A DNA stretch of 64,000 nucleotides from Leucocoprinus leucothites (taxonomy: Eukaryota; Basidiomycota; Agaricomycetes; Agaricales; Agaricaceae), in the NCBI GenBank assembly GCA_013368445.1, contig JAACJO010000003.1:372001-436000 (forward strand). The letters run 5' to 3'. The stretch's first letter is position 1, and each line of letters opens with the position of its first letter. Below are positions 47,219 to 59,439 of this stretch, one piece after another. The position numbers and the translations under genes are program-made. Below the pieces are notes generated by a model. It was not told the origin of the DNA. It ran no database searches and saw only the letters and a list, made by a program, of their open reading frames with translations.

Positions 47219-48521
47219 CTAGTTAGTGTTCTGCTCAGTAAAAATATCTTGATAACCTTCCCACATCTCTTGTGCAATCCTATCCCTTCTATCCAATGCA
47301 CAATGTCGCTCCTGTGCTGAAATTGTTCCTCCTCCAAGCTGACCAAAACTGCCTGGTGCTTCATCAACTATATTAGGGTCACCCAAATATTGTTCAATAT
47401 CTGAGGGATCATATATCCGGATGAAGTTATGAACTGCAGCTAATCCTGCAGGCAGGCAAGCTTGAACATCCATTCCATAATGAGGAGGATGAGTGAGAAT
47501 TTCAAACTTGGCCTTAAGTACTCCAAAGATCTGCTCAACTATATTGCAACATTGGGCATGATGAAGGTTATAAAGTTCTTCCTTGTTTACAGGCCTAATC
47601 TATGGATCAGTCATTATTGAAATGTAGAAAAATAGATGTTACCTCTTGTTAGCTCTTCCCCATTCATTCAAGTGATACTGTACACCATGGTAAGGTGTGA
47701 GGAGTGTATCACAGACTGCAAATCCTGCATCAGCAATATAATACTGACCCTCAGGAATGGAAAAGTCAGTTGCATGTGCTAGGTGAAACATAGTAGCATC
47801 AGCTGTTGACCCTTCCCATCCACCAGGAATATACAAGAACTTGAAGTCAAATGAGCAAGCTGCTAGACAGTTCTGAGTAACACCACCCTTTCGATCTCTC
47901 AAAGCATAGTGCTCAGCTGCAGTAACCAAAGATGGAAAATGTGTACCATCAATTGCTCCAAGGGCTCCAGAGAAGTATGGGGAGAATTTGGGGTTGCTTT
48001 GAATGTATTCAGGAACAGGACTGTCCACTGTTGGGAGCTGAATAAAGTGATTGAAAAAATCAGGTGATAATACGATATTCAAGACATGCTTGAAATATCT
48101 GCACAAAGTCAGAGCCAATCATACAAAAACTACAGCCCACCCACTTAGAGATCATCTCATTTGAGCACTGAAAATGTTCACCAACAAACCAAATAGAAAC
48201 TCCAGTACGACAGGAGTAGAGGAAGATTGCAGCTTGCTCTTCAAGTGTGACATATCGGCTATCACAGAGACCCTGGAGGCATAATTGGTGAACAAAGCCT
48301 ATGAATACATGAAGCCTCATTCCAAGCTCATGGTGGATATGGTCTGGATGCCCTTTTATGAGCTCTCTCACCCACATATCACCAGTCATAGCAGAATTAT
48401 GGTAAGGCTGAGTCCAATAGGCAGGACTGATGTATAATGCCACAATCATAGCCATGGACTCAATAAACCATGTAAGAATGGCCAGTAGACTCCTCCTGAC
48501 TTGTTTGGGCTGCCTTTCCAT
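47219..48521 (-). CDS. PIF/Harbinger transposase (DDE_Tnp_4 type), intact
   Basis: Three exons, 48521-48145, 48098-47643 and 47594-47219, with introns of 46 and 48 nt. They give 402 residues without interruption from ATG to TAG. The N-terminal region (RLHVFIGFVHQL, SNEMISKYFKHVLNIVL across the first junction) is followed by the catalytic core. The DDE triad is seen as GAIDGTHF (first Asp), YYIADAGFAV (second Asp) and VEQIFGVLKAKFEIL (Glu). The enzyme would cut at the terminal repeats and insert at TAA. It is the only DNA transposase in the window without a lesion, so the element may still be mobile or able to mobilise related MITEs. The length fits the family. Confidence 0.93.
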
Positions 48522-48694
48522 ATTTCTTCCTACCAGGGGAGGTGTGGATGAGCTGAAAAGGTGAGCTCTAACTAGCTAATGTTCGGTTTTGATGTGAATG
48601 TACAAATATGGTAGTCATGTTCTACTTTAGGAAGTCATGCGGGACAAGAAACTAGCCATCAGAAACCAGCTTCTCGTTACTGAACAGGGCCTAA

Positions 48695-50650
48695 TTAATG
48701 GCAGTGGTATGCAGAAAATGTTCACTGAGCCTGAGTGTTATGTTTGTTCCATGTAGATCACATACCAGCACTAAAACCTCCAATGGTCATGCCCAATCCT
48801 GGACAGCCAGAAGGGGTTGTGAGTTATTGATGGGATGAACCAGATAGCATGGTGAGGTAAGAACCATGAGGAGATGACTCCTGAAATTTGTAGTCCAATG
48901 TCAGAATAAATCTCAATATGCTCCAACTTGTACCACAAACCCTGAGCCAAAGGTATGGTTATATACTCAAGTTGCAGTGGGAAACTTTGAACGGCCTCTT
49001 GTATATACAGTAATAGGGAATAGATCTAGGCTTACAATTGGCAGCCATGAAATTGTTCCTATTCCATGTCTGCAGGGTTTTTTTTATTTTGATCCATAAT
49101 CACTCCCAGAAACACAATAGTCAATACTGGATCCACAAGTATTCTGGAAATGGTAAGATAGAATAGATTTCAAAATAGTAGGTACTTGATCAGCCTTCCT
49201 AACCAGTAGCCAAATACTGGGACACAGGCTCTGGACAAGGTTACTATGTAAAGAAATGATGTGAGAGCAGATGGGAAGAGACCAAACGAAACATGGAATA
49301 CTCAATGAGATATTAAAAGGCTGTAGGAGAGTCTGTACTATGCAAATGGGGGGTGGGGTGGAATTGGGAATAAAGCATGGAAATCAGAACATGTGGGCAA
49401 TGAGAACATTGGATAGACTAGGCTGGCAAGTAATGCCCTGGCATCTGAGGTAAAGCTCTCTCTCAGAGCCAGGGAATATGGGCTACTCCCAGCCAACAGT
49501 ATTCCAGTCATGAGTTCATATGTCTAAAAGCTCATAGGAATCACCTTGCTTGACATCTAATAAACCTAGCATGAGCTTGTGATTGCTAAGGCAAAAGGCT
49601 CCTCCACTTGTGCACAGTATGCCAATTGACTTCAGAAACATGAAATTCTGCAAAATAATATTAGAAATAGCAGAGCACTGAAGCCACTAGTTGACAAACC
49701 TCTGTCCAGAAAAAGAGTGTGATATTGGGTGAATGCTGGAGTGTTGGGGTCATTGGAGAAGACAGCAGAGTGAATCCGGAGGGCGAAATTGTCATTGTCA
49801 GAGATAAGGGAGGGGTCAAGGAAGGGGTCAATTGAGTAACATTAGCATTGGTCAATCGCAAGGATTCACAGATAGCAATAAGCATGCATAGCTCCTTGTC
49901 TTGGAGCAACAGAGCATTGACATTGAGATGCCTGGAAAGCCATTGAAATCCACTACAATATCCACACTGCTCATACTTGCTCAAATGAACTTATGAAACA
50001 GTAAGAATACACTCACATAGGTATACCATCTGCCTAGGTTCACCATAGCCTGACCTGCTTTGCTTCTTTTTGAAGTGCAGAGCTTTGGTACAGAATGTTG
50101 GCAGTAGGGAGCAGGCCTCCTGGGAGAGAGTCAATGAATGCATTGCCAGATGGCAAATTTGTTCCTTTCTAGCTCAGATCAAGCCTCAGTGGCAGGATGA
50201 GCTTGGTGACAAGAGACTCAGGGCATGGGTGGGTACTAGCAACAGACAGATGTTGAGCCGTCACCTTATATCAGATTACCCTTGAGCCTTGGGGGGAAGA
50301 AGAAAACATTGAGCATACAATATCAATCACAATGACAAAGCTGGATGAGGATACATAATGATCAGTACACACTTTGAGTGATCGAAATGGGATCTTGTTG
50401 GAGCTGGATCTCTGAGGTGTCCGCATTTACATGGGCAAAATTGGTAATCTAACTTAATACTTCCTCAGTAGCTGAACCTTGCAGAATTTCCACTTTTCGA
50501 AATAGGAAGGCAGCTCCAAGTGTGTACAAGAGGTCCAAGAGGAAATCTAGCTTTAAATCATTACCCCAGACAAAAATCCCCCAAGTTTATCAATTCACCC
50601 CAAATCTCTTTCTCCACCCAATAGCAGCCCCTCTTCTTCTGTTGTCAACC
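48695..50650. other. Spacer without a recognised gene
   Basis: Short open frames on both strands show no domain. CpG-poor. Confidence 0.4.
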
Positions 50651-50653
50651 AAT

Positions 50654-51220
50654 GACCTCTCCTGCAGCTGACCCTCTCCCTAGCAAAACTACATCCCCTA
50701 GCATCACCCCTCCTCCTGAATATATGAAATGGGTAAACATCATAGCTTATCTCAAGGTGAGTCAATTTTCAAGTCCTTGGAAAGCCTGAATTTACTATTA
50801 TAATAGCCTGGCAAAAAAACTTTCTACAACTTCCCTACACTCCACAGCATGTTCAGCTTGTGGATGAACCCTGAGCTTTGGGAGGTGACCAAGTATCCTG
50901 AAGTTACCTATGACATTTATGATCCAGCTATATGTGGATTCACTGTTGTCCATTCTCAAGCTTGGTTTTCAACTGGTCATCCAGCCCCCCTGTACTGGAT
51001 CATCAAAAGACATGGTATCAACATGGAGGATTGCCCTGACATCAATAAGTTCATAGATGAAATCCAGAAGACTGCCACAGCAATGGGAATTGGTCTTGCA
51101 CCCACATGCACTCCATCAACTGAGCCCAGACTGCCCACTTCATCCCCTGTCCCATTGTCTGTTGACAGTGAATCTGGTTATGATTCAGAATCCATGACCT
51201 TCAATCTGGGTATGTTATGA
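50654..51220 (+). CDS. Unrecognised two-exon candidate
   Basis: A possible first exon starts at an ATG near 50654 (MTSPADPL-like, ending in YLK) before GTGAGT at about 50757. An acceptor CACTCCACAG ends just before 50848. The following frame (50849-51220) encodes 123 residues with YDIYDPAICGFTVVHSQAWF and a Ser/Pro-rich end, but the simplest junction does not join the two frames. I recognise no family. It stops at the repeat boundary near 51213, so the end may be disrupted by the insertion. Confidence 0.3.
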
Positions 51221-51477
51221 CCTTCATCAGAACTCAGGTTGCAACTCTGGCAAAGACTTGAGAATGAGAAAGGGAAAGATACAATTGGTAAAGCATAAGG
51301 AGTACACTCTACCTAGGAGTCTATATATATAAGAAGGAAGCGAACCTGGGTAAGTATGAGTCAGGGGACTCAGGTAACTATGACATAGATCATGACATAG
51401 ACTATGATGTAGGAGTGGGGTAGCTGTAAAAATAGAAATTGACATGGGAAGTACTGGAACTGAGTAAAGTCATAACA
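51213..51477 (-). repeat. Candidate 3' LTR (265 bp) of the second Ty3 element
   Basis: In minus sense it begins TGTTATGACTTTACTC and ends GGTCATAACA. It is directly preceded by the purine-rich GAAAAGGGGTAA (51478-51489), as expected for a polypurine tract upstream of a 3' LTR. The inverted ends are unusually long (GGGTA-TGTTATGAC on both sides), so a small TIR element is an alternative. No second copy was found near the 5' end. Confidence 0.5.
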
Positions 51478-52690
51478 TTACCCCTTTTCTACAGTTCAAG
51501 TCCTTGTGAACTAATGTAAATGTCCATGTAAGATATGGCATATGGAAGTGTAAGCGGTGAGTTGTAAGTCCTTTTCTAGAAACCTTTGATGGCAGTGCAG
51601 GCTGTTGCTTTCTTGGTGGGACCAACAATGAACCCTCCATTGTCAGGTACAGTGACTATGAAGAAAGGGGCATTTGGTGGACTGCCTTAGAAGCCTTCAA
51701 TGGAGTATCTGCTATGGGAGATCTCAAGGTTGCCATGGGAGGCTATAAAGGTGTTCATGATGTCATCCCAATAGGCAGCATCGGATTCACCATCATCTTT
51801 CATGGTATTGAATCCTGTTGGTTGGAACCAGGTGACCCCTCCATTGTGTCAGTAGGTGCGTAGGTATTTCATCAGATGTTCTGCTTCTTGGGATAGGGCA
51901 GGTTCTGATGCAGGTTCAATTGGGGGTTCAGCTATGTTGTCAGCTGGTGGGTGCATGAGCATAGGTTTGTCAGCTGATTTGTATGATAGTTGGGAATGAG
52001 AGCTCAAGGATGCAGATAGTGTAGGAGAGTGAGGGCATTTGCATTCATTGACTGTGGTAGATGGTGGGGAGCATTTTGCTGTGAGTATCGGTTCTCTCAT
52101 CCTGTTGGTGTGAGAGTAAGAGGCTTGGATTTCATTGATGTGATCATGGATGTCAGTGATACCAAGGTACCAGTATTTTCCCAACTGTTGGACAAGCTTG
52201 AACTGAAGTTCATGCATGTACTCGGCATCATTGTGGGAATGCAAGCCTTGTAGTCTGTTAACAGTCCATGTGGCATTCTTATCAACATCTTCAAGGGAGA
52301 GGAGTTGAACAAGTCAAGGTTTGATGCCAATGAGGAGGGATACTGCTTCTGTAGCTATCTCGTTGATTGAGTTGATGCGATCCTCAATAGCTATGAGCTT
52401 CTGGATTGTGTCAATAGTCACATTGTATTCCATGAGGCCGTCTTTTCGTGCCTCATTGCATTTGTTGATGTCTTCTATGTCAAGGTATGCAATGGCATTG
52501 GAGGTTGTGTTGGTGGTGGAGGTGGTGTGAGTTGTCCTCATAGCTGTGTTTTGTCAGATAACTGTATCTGTGGAGGGGTAGGTAGTGGCTGGGTACATGA
52601 TAGCTTGGTTGGAGTCAAGGTAGGTTGTTAGAGTGTAGATATAGCTGGTGTGTAGCATTGTGGTGGTCTGGTTGGGATGCATTACTTTGG
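51478..52690 (-). pseudogene. Extra 3' open-frame region of the second Ty3 element
   Basis: Downstream of the chromodomain in element sense, the frame 52541-51849 is open apart from one stop. It encodes a helical N-terminal part (DINKCNEARKDGLMEYN, IEDRINSINEIATEAV), then NDAEYMHELQFKLVQQLGKY and a Ser/Pro-rich tail. I do not recognise it. A third gene at this position is not part of the basic gag-pol plan. It may be an accessory gene, or the gag of another, nested element. Confidence 0.4.
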
Positions 52691-52735
52691 TGTTTTATCC
52701 CCCTCTTTTAAAGGTTTTTGTCCTGGAACCTTCTG

Positions 52736-55700
52736 ATGGTAATCTTTGACTGCATCTTTTGCATGTTCTAAATTTGACCTCACTACCCATTGGTCATGTT
52801 CATTCCCATATCCTTTCCAGTGTACCAGGTATTTGGTGCCATGTCCCTTCTTCCAATGGCCACGAATTTCGTCAACTTTGTATTCCTCTTCTCCATCAAT
52901 GAGGTCAGGTGGTGGTGGAGTGGGAAGTTTTTGTGTGTCAAACTCTGGTCTGTGGTGACATGTCAGGAGGTTCTCATTGAATACATCATGTATTACCCAT
53001 CCTTCTGGGAGTTCTAGTTGATAAGCTCCTTCTCCGATTGGTTCTTTAACCTTGAAGGGTCCATATCTCTTGTGATCAAGTTTCTTTGTTGGTCAGCTGG
53101 TTGTGATGTGGGTACCTTCGACCCACATGAGTTTCCCTTCCCTGAGGTTGAGGGCTTGTCCCCTTCATGGATTGTGTTGTTCTTCCATTGCATCTCAGTT
53201 GTTGTTTAATGCCACTGATACTTCCTTTCTTGTCTCTTCCAGCTGCTTTAACCATTCTTCCAGGGATGGTATCTCCATTTTAACTGTCAGGGTTTCTTTC
53301 CATGGGTGTCATCCATAGTTGATGTAAAACAGAGATTGGCCTGTCACCGAATGTGCTTTGTCATTATACTGGAATTCTGCTGTTGTGAGCCATTTTACCC
53401 AGTCGTCCTGCTTGTAGTTGATGTAGTGTCATAGGAATGTTTTGACTTCCTGGTTAATTCATTCTGTTTGTCCATCAGTCTGGGGGTGGTAGGCTGTTGA
53501 GAGATTTTGTTTTGTTCCCAATGCTTTGCATAGTTCTTTCATGAATGTTAATACAAATTGGGGTCCTCTGTCACTGACAATGCCCTGGGGGATCCCATGG
53601 AGTTTCCAAATCTCATCTCTGTAGATTTTGGCTAGTTTTCCTGATGACAGGTTCATTGTTGTGGGGATGAGTCATATCATTTTGGAGTACCTGTCAACTA
53701 CCACCAGGATGGCATCCTTTTCTTGTGATGGTGGAAGTGGTCCGATAATGTCAATGCTGATTTCTTCCCATGGTTGTGATGGTGTGGACAGTGGATGTAA
53801 TGGTCCCACTGATCGGGTGTGTGATGCCTTGTTTTGCTGACATGTGTGGCATCCTTTGACAAATTGCTTGACATTGCTTCGTAATGATGGCCACCAGAAG
53901 GTCCTTTTGATTAGGTTGATCATGCGGTGCTGGCCCAGGTGTCCTGCATCTGGGTTGTTGTGGTGTGTGATCATGATGTCTTCTCATAATTCAGTGAGTT
54001 TTGGTACATATATTCGTCCTTTTAAGTAAGGGATTCCATCTTCTTCCCAGGCTGTTTTCGGATCTTTCTGGGCTTCTCGGAACATTGTTTCAGATGTTGT
54101 GTGGTTTCGGATCCTTTTCAGGACATTTTCATCCCCTTTCACTTGGAAGTGTGTGTTGTGCAGTATGACAATCTCCATTGTGGTTTCTTCTTCGCCTGTT
54201 ATTCCCCAGATGAATGTTTTCTCCCCTAGTAATGCGATGTCTCTATTGTCGTCTCTTGTGTTGAAACCCATTTTTCATGAGAGTATGTCTGCTTTTGTGT
54301 TTGTCTTTCCTGGGATGTGTTTGATTGTGAAGTTGTAGTCTTGGAGTTTGAGATACCATCATGCTTGTTGTCTATTTAGTTTGTGGGGTTCCCTGAAGTA
54401 TTTCAGGTTTTCATGGTCTGACCATATTTTGAATTGGGTTTCTGCATCTAGTAAGTATTGTCTCCATACTTTCAATGCTTCCACAATTGCTAGAAGTTCT
54501 TTGTCATATATCTCGTAATTCTGTTCTGCTGGGTTCATGGTTCATGATAGGAATGCAACAGGTTTCCATTTGTTGTCTTGTTCTTGTGATGGTACTCCCC
54601 CTATGGTATGTCCTGATGCATCCACTTCTACTCTGAATTGTCCTCTCTGTTGTGGTAAGGCAAGGACTGGTTCCTCTGTGACTAGTCTTTTGAGTTCATC
54701 AAATGCTTTTTGTTCATCTTCTTCCCACTTCCATTCTCCTTTTCCAGTGAGTTTGTTGAGTGGGGCTGTGATGTGGCTGAAGTTTTGTATGAATCATCTG
54801 TAGAAGTTGACAAATCCTAGGAAGCTTTCAATGCCTTTGGTGTTTTTTGGTGTTTCCCAACTTCTGACTGCTGAGACCTTGTCATACTCCATTTTCACTT
54901 CTCCCCCTCCTACTTGTACTCCAAGGATTGGTATTTCTGTGGCATCGAATTCATATTTGGACCATTTGAAGCATAGGTTGTGTTTCTCTGCAACCTTGAG
55001 GAATCGGATTGTTTGTTCTTGGAGTTGTTTCATAGATGAAGCTGGTACTATGAAGTCGTCCATGTAGTTGGCCAGTACTCCTTCATGGATTAATTCCCAG
55101 AATATGCTTGTCATCATTCTCTGGAACATTCCTAGGGAGTTGCACATTCCAAAGAACATGACTTTTGGTTCAAAGAGTCCTTTGTTTGTTAGAAATGCTG
55201 CCTTCCATTTGTCTCCTTCCTTGATCCGGACATTGTTGTATCCCCAGATGAGGTCAAGCTTGTTGAAGTACTTTGTGTCTTTCAATTTGTCAATGACTTC
55301 TCCTATCAGGGGTAGTGGTGTTTTGTCCTTGATTGTGTGTTGGTTTAATCGTCAGTAATCCTGTACCAGCTGTAGTGATCCATCTTTCTTTGGTATGAAA
55401 AAGCATGGAGAGGCATATTGGGACTTGGATTCTGTGATCAGTCCTGCTCCAAGTTGTTTGTCAATCCGAGTGTGTAGTTCGTTTTCTTCCTTTGGTGTCA
55501 TGGGGTAAACCTTTGCATGTGTGTTGTCCAATAGGTTGATCTCATGATCCCATTCTCTCTTTTCTGGTAGTGATTTTAATTTCTTCTTGTTGAACAGGTG
55601 TGTGAATGGTCATATGTAGTCTGGTAGGTCTTCAGGGTTGGTTGGGTCTGGTTCCTTCTCCATGTCGTCATTTTCTGTGGTGAGCTCTTTTGGGAATAAT

Positions 55701-56575
55701 CATAGGTTGTATGTGGTGAATGGGATTGTTTGATGGTTGATTTTGCAGCTGTCTGGGCATCTTGTGAAGTGTACCATTCCTTCTTTCCAATCTACTTCTG
55801 GATTGTGTTTGACTAGCCAGTCGTGTCCCAGGAAGACATCTACATTGTCCAAGTCAGTGACTACTGCCTGGATATGTTCTTGGTGTCCATTAGAGTTTAG
55901 TGTGATAGGGGCTGTTTTCATGATCATTCCTTGGCCGTTTGGTGTACCATCCACATTGAAAACTTGTAGGGGTCATTCCATTTGCTCCATTGGGATCTTT
56001 TCTTCTTCCACTAGTTTTTTGTTGATTGCTGTATGTGGACAGCCTGGGTCCACTAAGGCTGTTACTTTGATCCTTTTCTTGTTTTTTGTTTTGATCATTG
56101 GTCATATTGTTAGTTCATGCTTAGAGTTCCTTTGCTGGGAGATGGTATATCGATTCATTTTTGGTCCTCTAGTTACATGGGCTTGTAATGTTGTGCCTAC
56201 TCCGAGCCATTCTGAAAATCCTCCTTTTCCTCTTTTTCTTCCACCTCTACTCCTCTAACTTTTGTTTTTGGACTTCTACATTCCTTGGCTCTGTGACCTC
56301 TCTTTCCACAGTTGTAGCATCCCTCTGCCTTTGGTTGTCTACATTCTTTCGCCATGTGTCCATACTTGTTGCAGTTGTAGCATTTGGGTTTTCCTTGTTC
56401 ATTGTACTTTGGGAGAGATTGTCCGAATTGGCGACCTATTTCCATGGGTTGGCCTACTCCCCTGTATGTTATTCCTGTACCAGTGTGGGTGTCACTCCTT
56501 TCTGTAGATTCAAAGCCCTGTCCTATGGAAAGCACAGCTGTTTTCCATGCTGTGTAGGTTTTTGGGATTGACTTG
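52736..56575 (-). pseudogene. Second Ty3 chromovirus, gag-pol remnant riddled with stops
   Basis: In minus sense: Gag end with two zinc knuckles [14 protein letters not shown] and [14 protein letters not shown] (56420-56280), and protease end VFLGHDWLVKHNPEVDW (about 55830). Reverse transcriptase has NYMDDFI (about 55060) and SFLGFVNFYR (54794). The RNase H/tether region has FTIKHIPGKT (about 54320). Integrase has the HHCC region (GHLGQHRMINL, CHTCQQNK), [19 protein letters not shown] and HPQTDGQTE (53459). The chromodomain has EYKVDEIRGHW and YLVHWKGYGNEHDQWV (about 52800). Dozens of in-frame stops are mostly TGA, for example 54361-54359 (A-x-WYLKL) and 54277-54275 (S-x-KMGF), where relatives have Arg. 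CpG is almost absent. The gag N-terminus is cut off at about 56575. Confidence 0.9.
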
Positions 56576-56589
56576 ATGTGATGTGAAAA

Positions 56590-57880
56590 CCGAAAATAAA
56601 CAGGAAATACTAATATTTTCGTGATTTCACACTTGGTATTATAAAAGAATAATGCTATGCCTAAGAGCCCTATAGTGCATTAGTGGTGTAGCTACAAAGC
56701 TACTTACTAAGAAGTAATACAGTCAACTAATACAACATGTGAGACTGGTAATCTAGTACAGCTGTCCACTGTTGTGAACCATTCTGGGGATTTGAACCCA
56801 TGCCTTCAGGACACCACATCACCGAATTAGTGCTTTAGGACTCAAGGGAAACCTCCATGCCAAGAACAATCTGAACAATCTAAAAATAAGGACCAAGGTC
56901 TAGAACCAGATCAGAAGGATCAATGGACTGGTTAACAGACAATAATCCGTGTTTTCCACATGTACAAGACAGGAACCTAGCTACCCCACTGCTTAGCTAC
57001 ATCATTTCCACACTGCTCAGTCATCCAACTGTACTGGCCAGGCAAACCAATGGTCACATCGACTTGGCAGAGGTCCTCAGTTAAAGAAAATATCACAGCT
57101 GAAAGGCTTACCCATGATAAAAAAAAGGATTAATGAAAGAAACTTGTGTGGTAGCTACTCCGCTACCCACACAACAACCTAGTGATTGAATGGGCCTACC
57201 GGTCGGCATCGCATCGTAAAAGTATACCCAGCCAGATCCAGGACTATTCAGTCAATTTCTATTAGTCAATTTCGAGTCATACCTATTTCTTTCTAGAATA
57301 TTTCGTCTATTTTCATATCTCTCAAATAATATAAAAAGGGCCCGACAGTACGCGGATAGGCACGGAATCCTATGCCTCCGTAGTGCTATAGGGTGTGCAG
57401 ACCACAAACTAGGCATTTTCGAGTGAACAAGTGATCAACCTTCTAAGAGAATCCTAACAGGAAAGACTTCTACTAGTTAATCTAAGAAATATTCTAAGAC
57501 ATCTCAAGTTCGACATAGTATCACAGCAAAGTAGCTACCAAGCTAAGAGGGCTTGTAGTTAAAGTGCATAGACTGCACCAGCACCAGTGTGTGACTGAGT
57601 GGGTGTTTATAGACAAGGTCCAGTTGACCTTAGAAAGAAGCAGAGACAGCCTCAGGATAAAAAATCTTAGCTATAGAAGTCAACTAAGTGTCACAAACTG
57701 CTTGCTTAGTCAGGATCCTAGTACAGTGTTCAAGAATTTTCCAAGTAAATAAACAGCATTTAGTTTCATCACACATTTTGCATTATTCAGCAGTAGTTAC
57801 ATAAATCCTCATCAATTTCTCATACTTCCCCTTGAATTCATTAGAGGTTACATTCTAGCTACCTAGGTAGTACTCTACTT
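56590..57880. other. CpG-richer inserted segment, possible solo LTR or non-autonomous element
   Basis: This stretch interrupts the gag of the second Ty3 element. It has many more CpG sites than its flanks, especially 57190-57440. It contains TATAAAAAGGG (about 57329-57340), a hairpin GTGTGGTAGC...GCTACCCACAC (about 57146-57172) and several GTAGCTAC/TAGCTAC motifs (56690, 56981, 56995, 57150, 57532 and 57858). No coding frame was recognised. Promoter-like content and CpG retention fit an LTR or a younger element, but its ends were not found. Confidence 0.4.
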
Positions 57881-58104
57881 GACGTTATATCCATATGTCA
57901 AAGAGCCTCTACAGCAGAATCCTCAGATCCAGGATACAGAGAGGTGATATCCACTTTAAACTGATGCCAGTTGTCACTATGCACTGATGGACAACTGTTC
58001 CAGGTATCATAGTTGTGTGGCTCGAGGTAGTGAAGAGTGTGGTTAATCAGGTCATGTTGGTTAAGGCCACATTCTTGGCCAAGGATCTCTACCTCCTTGA
58101 AGAA

Positions 58105-59420
58105 TCATTGGAGCGAGTGAGGATGCCCATCAAAACAGGGAGCAGTGCAATTGTACTGTCCAGGCATGTGGCAGACCTGAGGTGGAGGTTGATAGACAGT
58201 ATAGGGAAGTGGAGGAGGCTGTATCAGTGGGTATCTGAAGTTTTGGCCAGCTGGCAGCTGCTGTTGATTTTCCCAATATGCAGGGACAAAGCAAGGGTTA
58301 GGAGGGACTGGTAGGGGATGGTGAATAGGAGGTGGGTTAAGATGGGGATAGTTGGGAGGCTGTTGGTGTTGCTCATCGTGGGGTGGCTGTTGTTCATCCA
58401 CATGAGGAGCGAAGTCAGGATGACCACCAGGGACTTTGTGTGGTTCCTGATGTGAGGCCATACTATCTTCGGAATCAAGATTACTCCACTGTACAGATAC
58501 AGTGTCAGAACCAGGGGGGACTTCAGAATTTAAATCAAAGAATTCTTCTACAGCAGTGAGAGAGTCAATAGAGATGTTGTTAGGATCGTGGAGTGAGAGA
58601 GCAATCTTGTGGGCAAGATTGCGAGGAATACTGGTCAACACAATGGGTTTTGAAGTGCCTCACAGTGGGCCCCAGTTGAAGAGATGAGAAATGGGTTAAA
58701 GACAAAATAAAATGTGAGCACAACCAAATCCAACAGTTGCTGGGCTTCAAGACCAACCCAGGATGTTGACAAAGTGATTAGGGAGGGATCGAGATGGAAA
58801 TTAAGCGATGAGAGTGATGAGAGAAGAAAGAGAGAGAATGAGTAGAAAAGATAAAGAAATTGCTTAGAGACTTCGGATCTTCAAGAACAGGAGGAAAACA
58901 GGGTCTAGAATTCACTAAAGATTGACTATCACTGTACAGTTTATATACCAACGATATCTAAAAATTTTTATGACACAAAATTTCATATGAAGGAGAAAAG
59001 TAAGACATCAGTAAATTAGTGTTGAAATTTGCTCAGTAATTTAATATTGAGAGCCATAAGGAAATGTAAAACTGAAGCAATACCAGAAGGAGAGTATTTA
59101 TGACTAGATTGAATGCAAAACTTTGCACAAAATTTCAATGAAAGCGAAAAAATTCAAGGAGAAAGGTTGAAGAGATATTAAAGAGGATTATACCTGAATA
59201 TGTCCAGTGCCAAGGTATCAGATTCCCTGTAAGTGCCCACTGGTGTCATTTCTGAGATGTTGCATGAGTCAGAGTGCTCAGTGTGTTGGGGATTAGAAGG
59301 TAGAGGGGAATTGGTGGAGTACTGTAATGGGCACTCTGGTGTGATTACTTGATCCAGTGACTGATAGTGGGAGATGTCATTGGATGCAAAGTTCACAAGT
59401 AGCCAGTGACATATCTCCAC
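58105..59420 (-). CDS. Unrecognised Pro-rich gene, probably two or more exons
   Basis: The frame 58641-58105 (178 codons) begins MLTSIPRNLAHKIALSLHD, then has an acidic stretch and a long Pro/His/Gln-rich tail (PHDEQHQQPPNYPHLNPPP). Upstream in the same direction, 59420-59178 may be a further exon. Composition looks like a real low-complexity protein, but no domain was recognised and the 58.65-59.17 kb interval is non-coding or intronic. The 5' end overlaps the oxygenase fragment on the opposite strand, so one of the two is likely a by-product. Confidence 0.3.
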
Positions 59421-59439
59421 ACTGTGATATACTACCAGG

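Larger units (their letters stand above)
45953..48691. mobile_element. Complete PIF/Harbinger element, 2.74 kb
   Basis: The terminal inverted repeats begin GGCCCTGTTTGGTAATGAGAA at 45953 and, inverted from 48691, GGCCCTGTTCAGTAACGAGAA. They are flanked on both sides by the 3-bp duplication TAA (45950-45952 and 48692-48694), as expected for PIF/Harbinger. Inside are two convergent genes: a Myb/SANT-like DNA-binding protein (+) and a DDE transposase (-), ending 17 bp apart. The transposase frame is intact; the partner has one nonsense codon. Confidence 0.92.

Noticed and set aside
56783..56803. A tRNA-like B box on the minus strand (GGGTTCAAATCCC).
   Set aside because: The T-arm stem pairs at only three positions, and no clear D arm or anticodon arm with T33 could be placed. 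A tRNA-derived SINE remains possible but unsupported.
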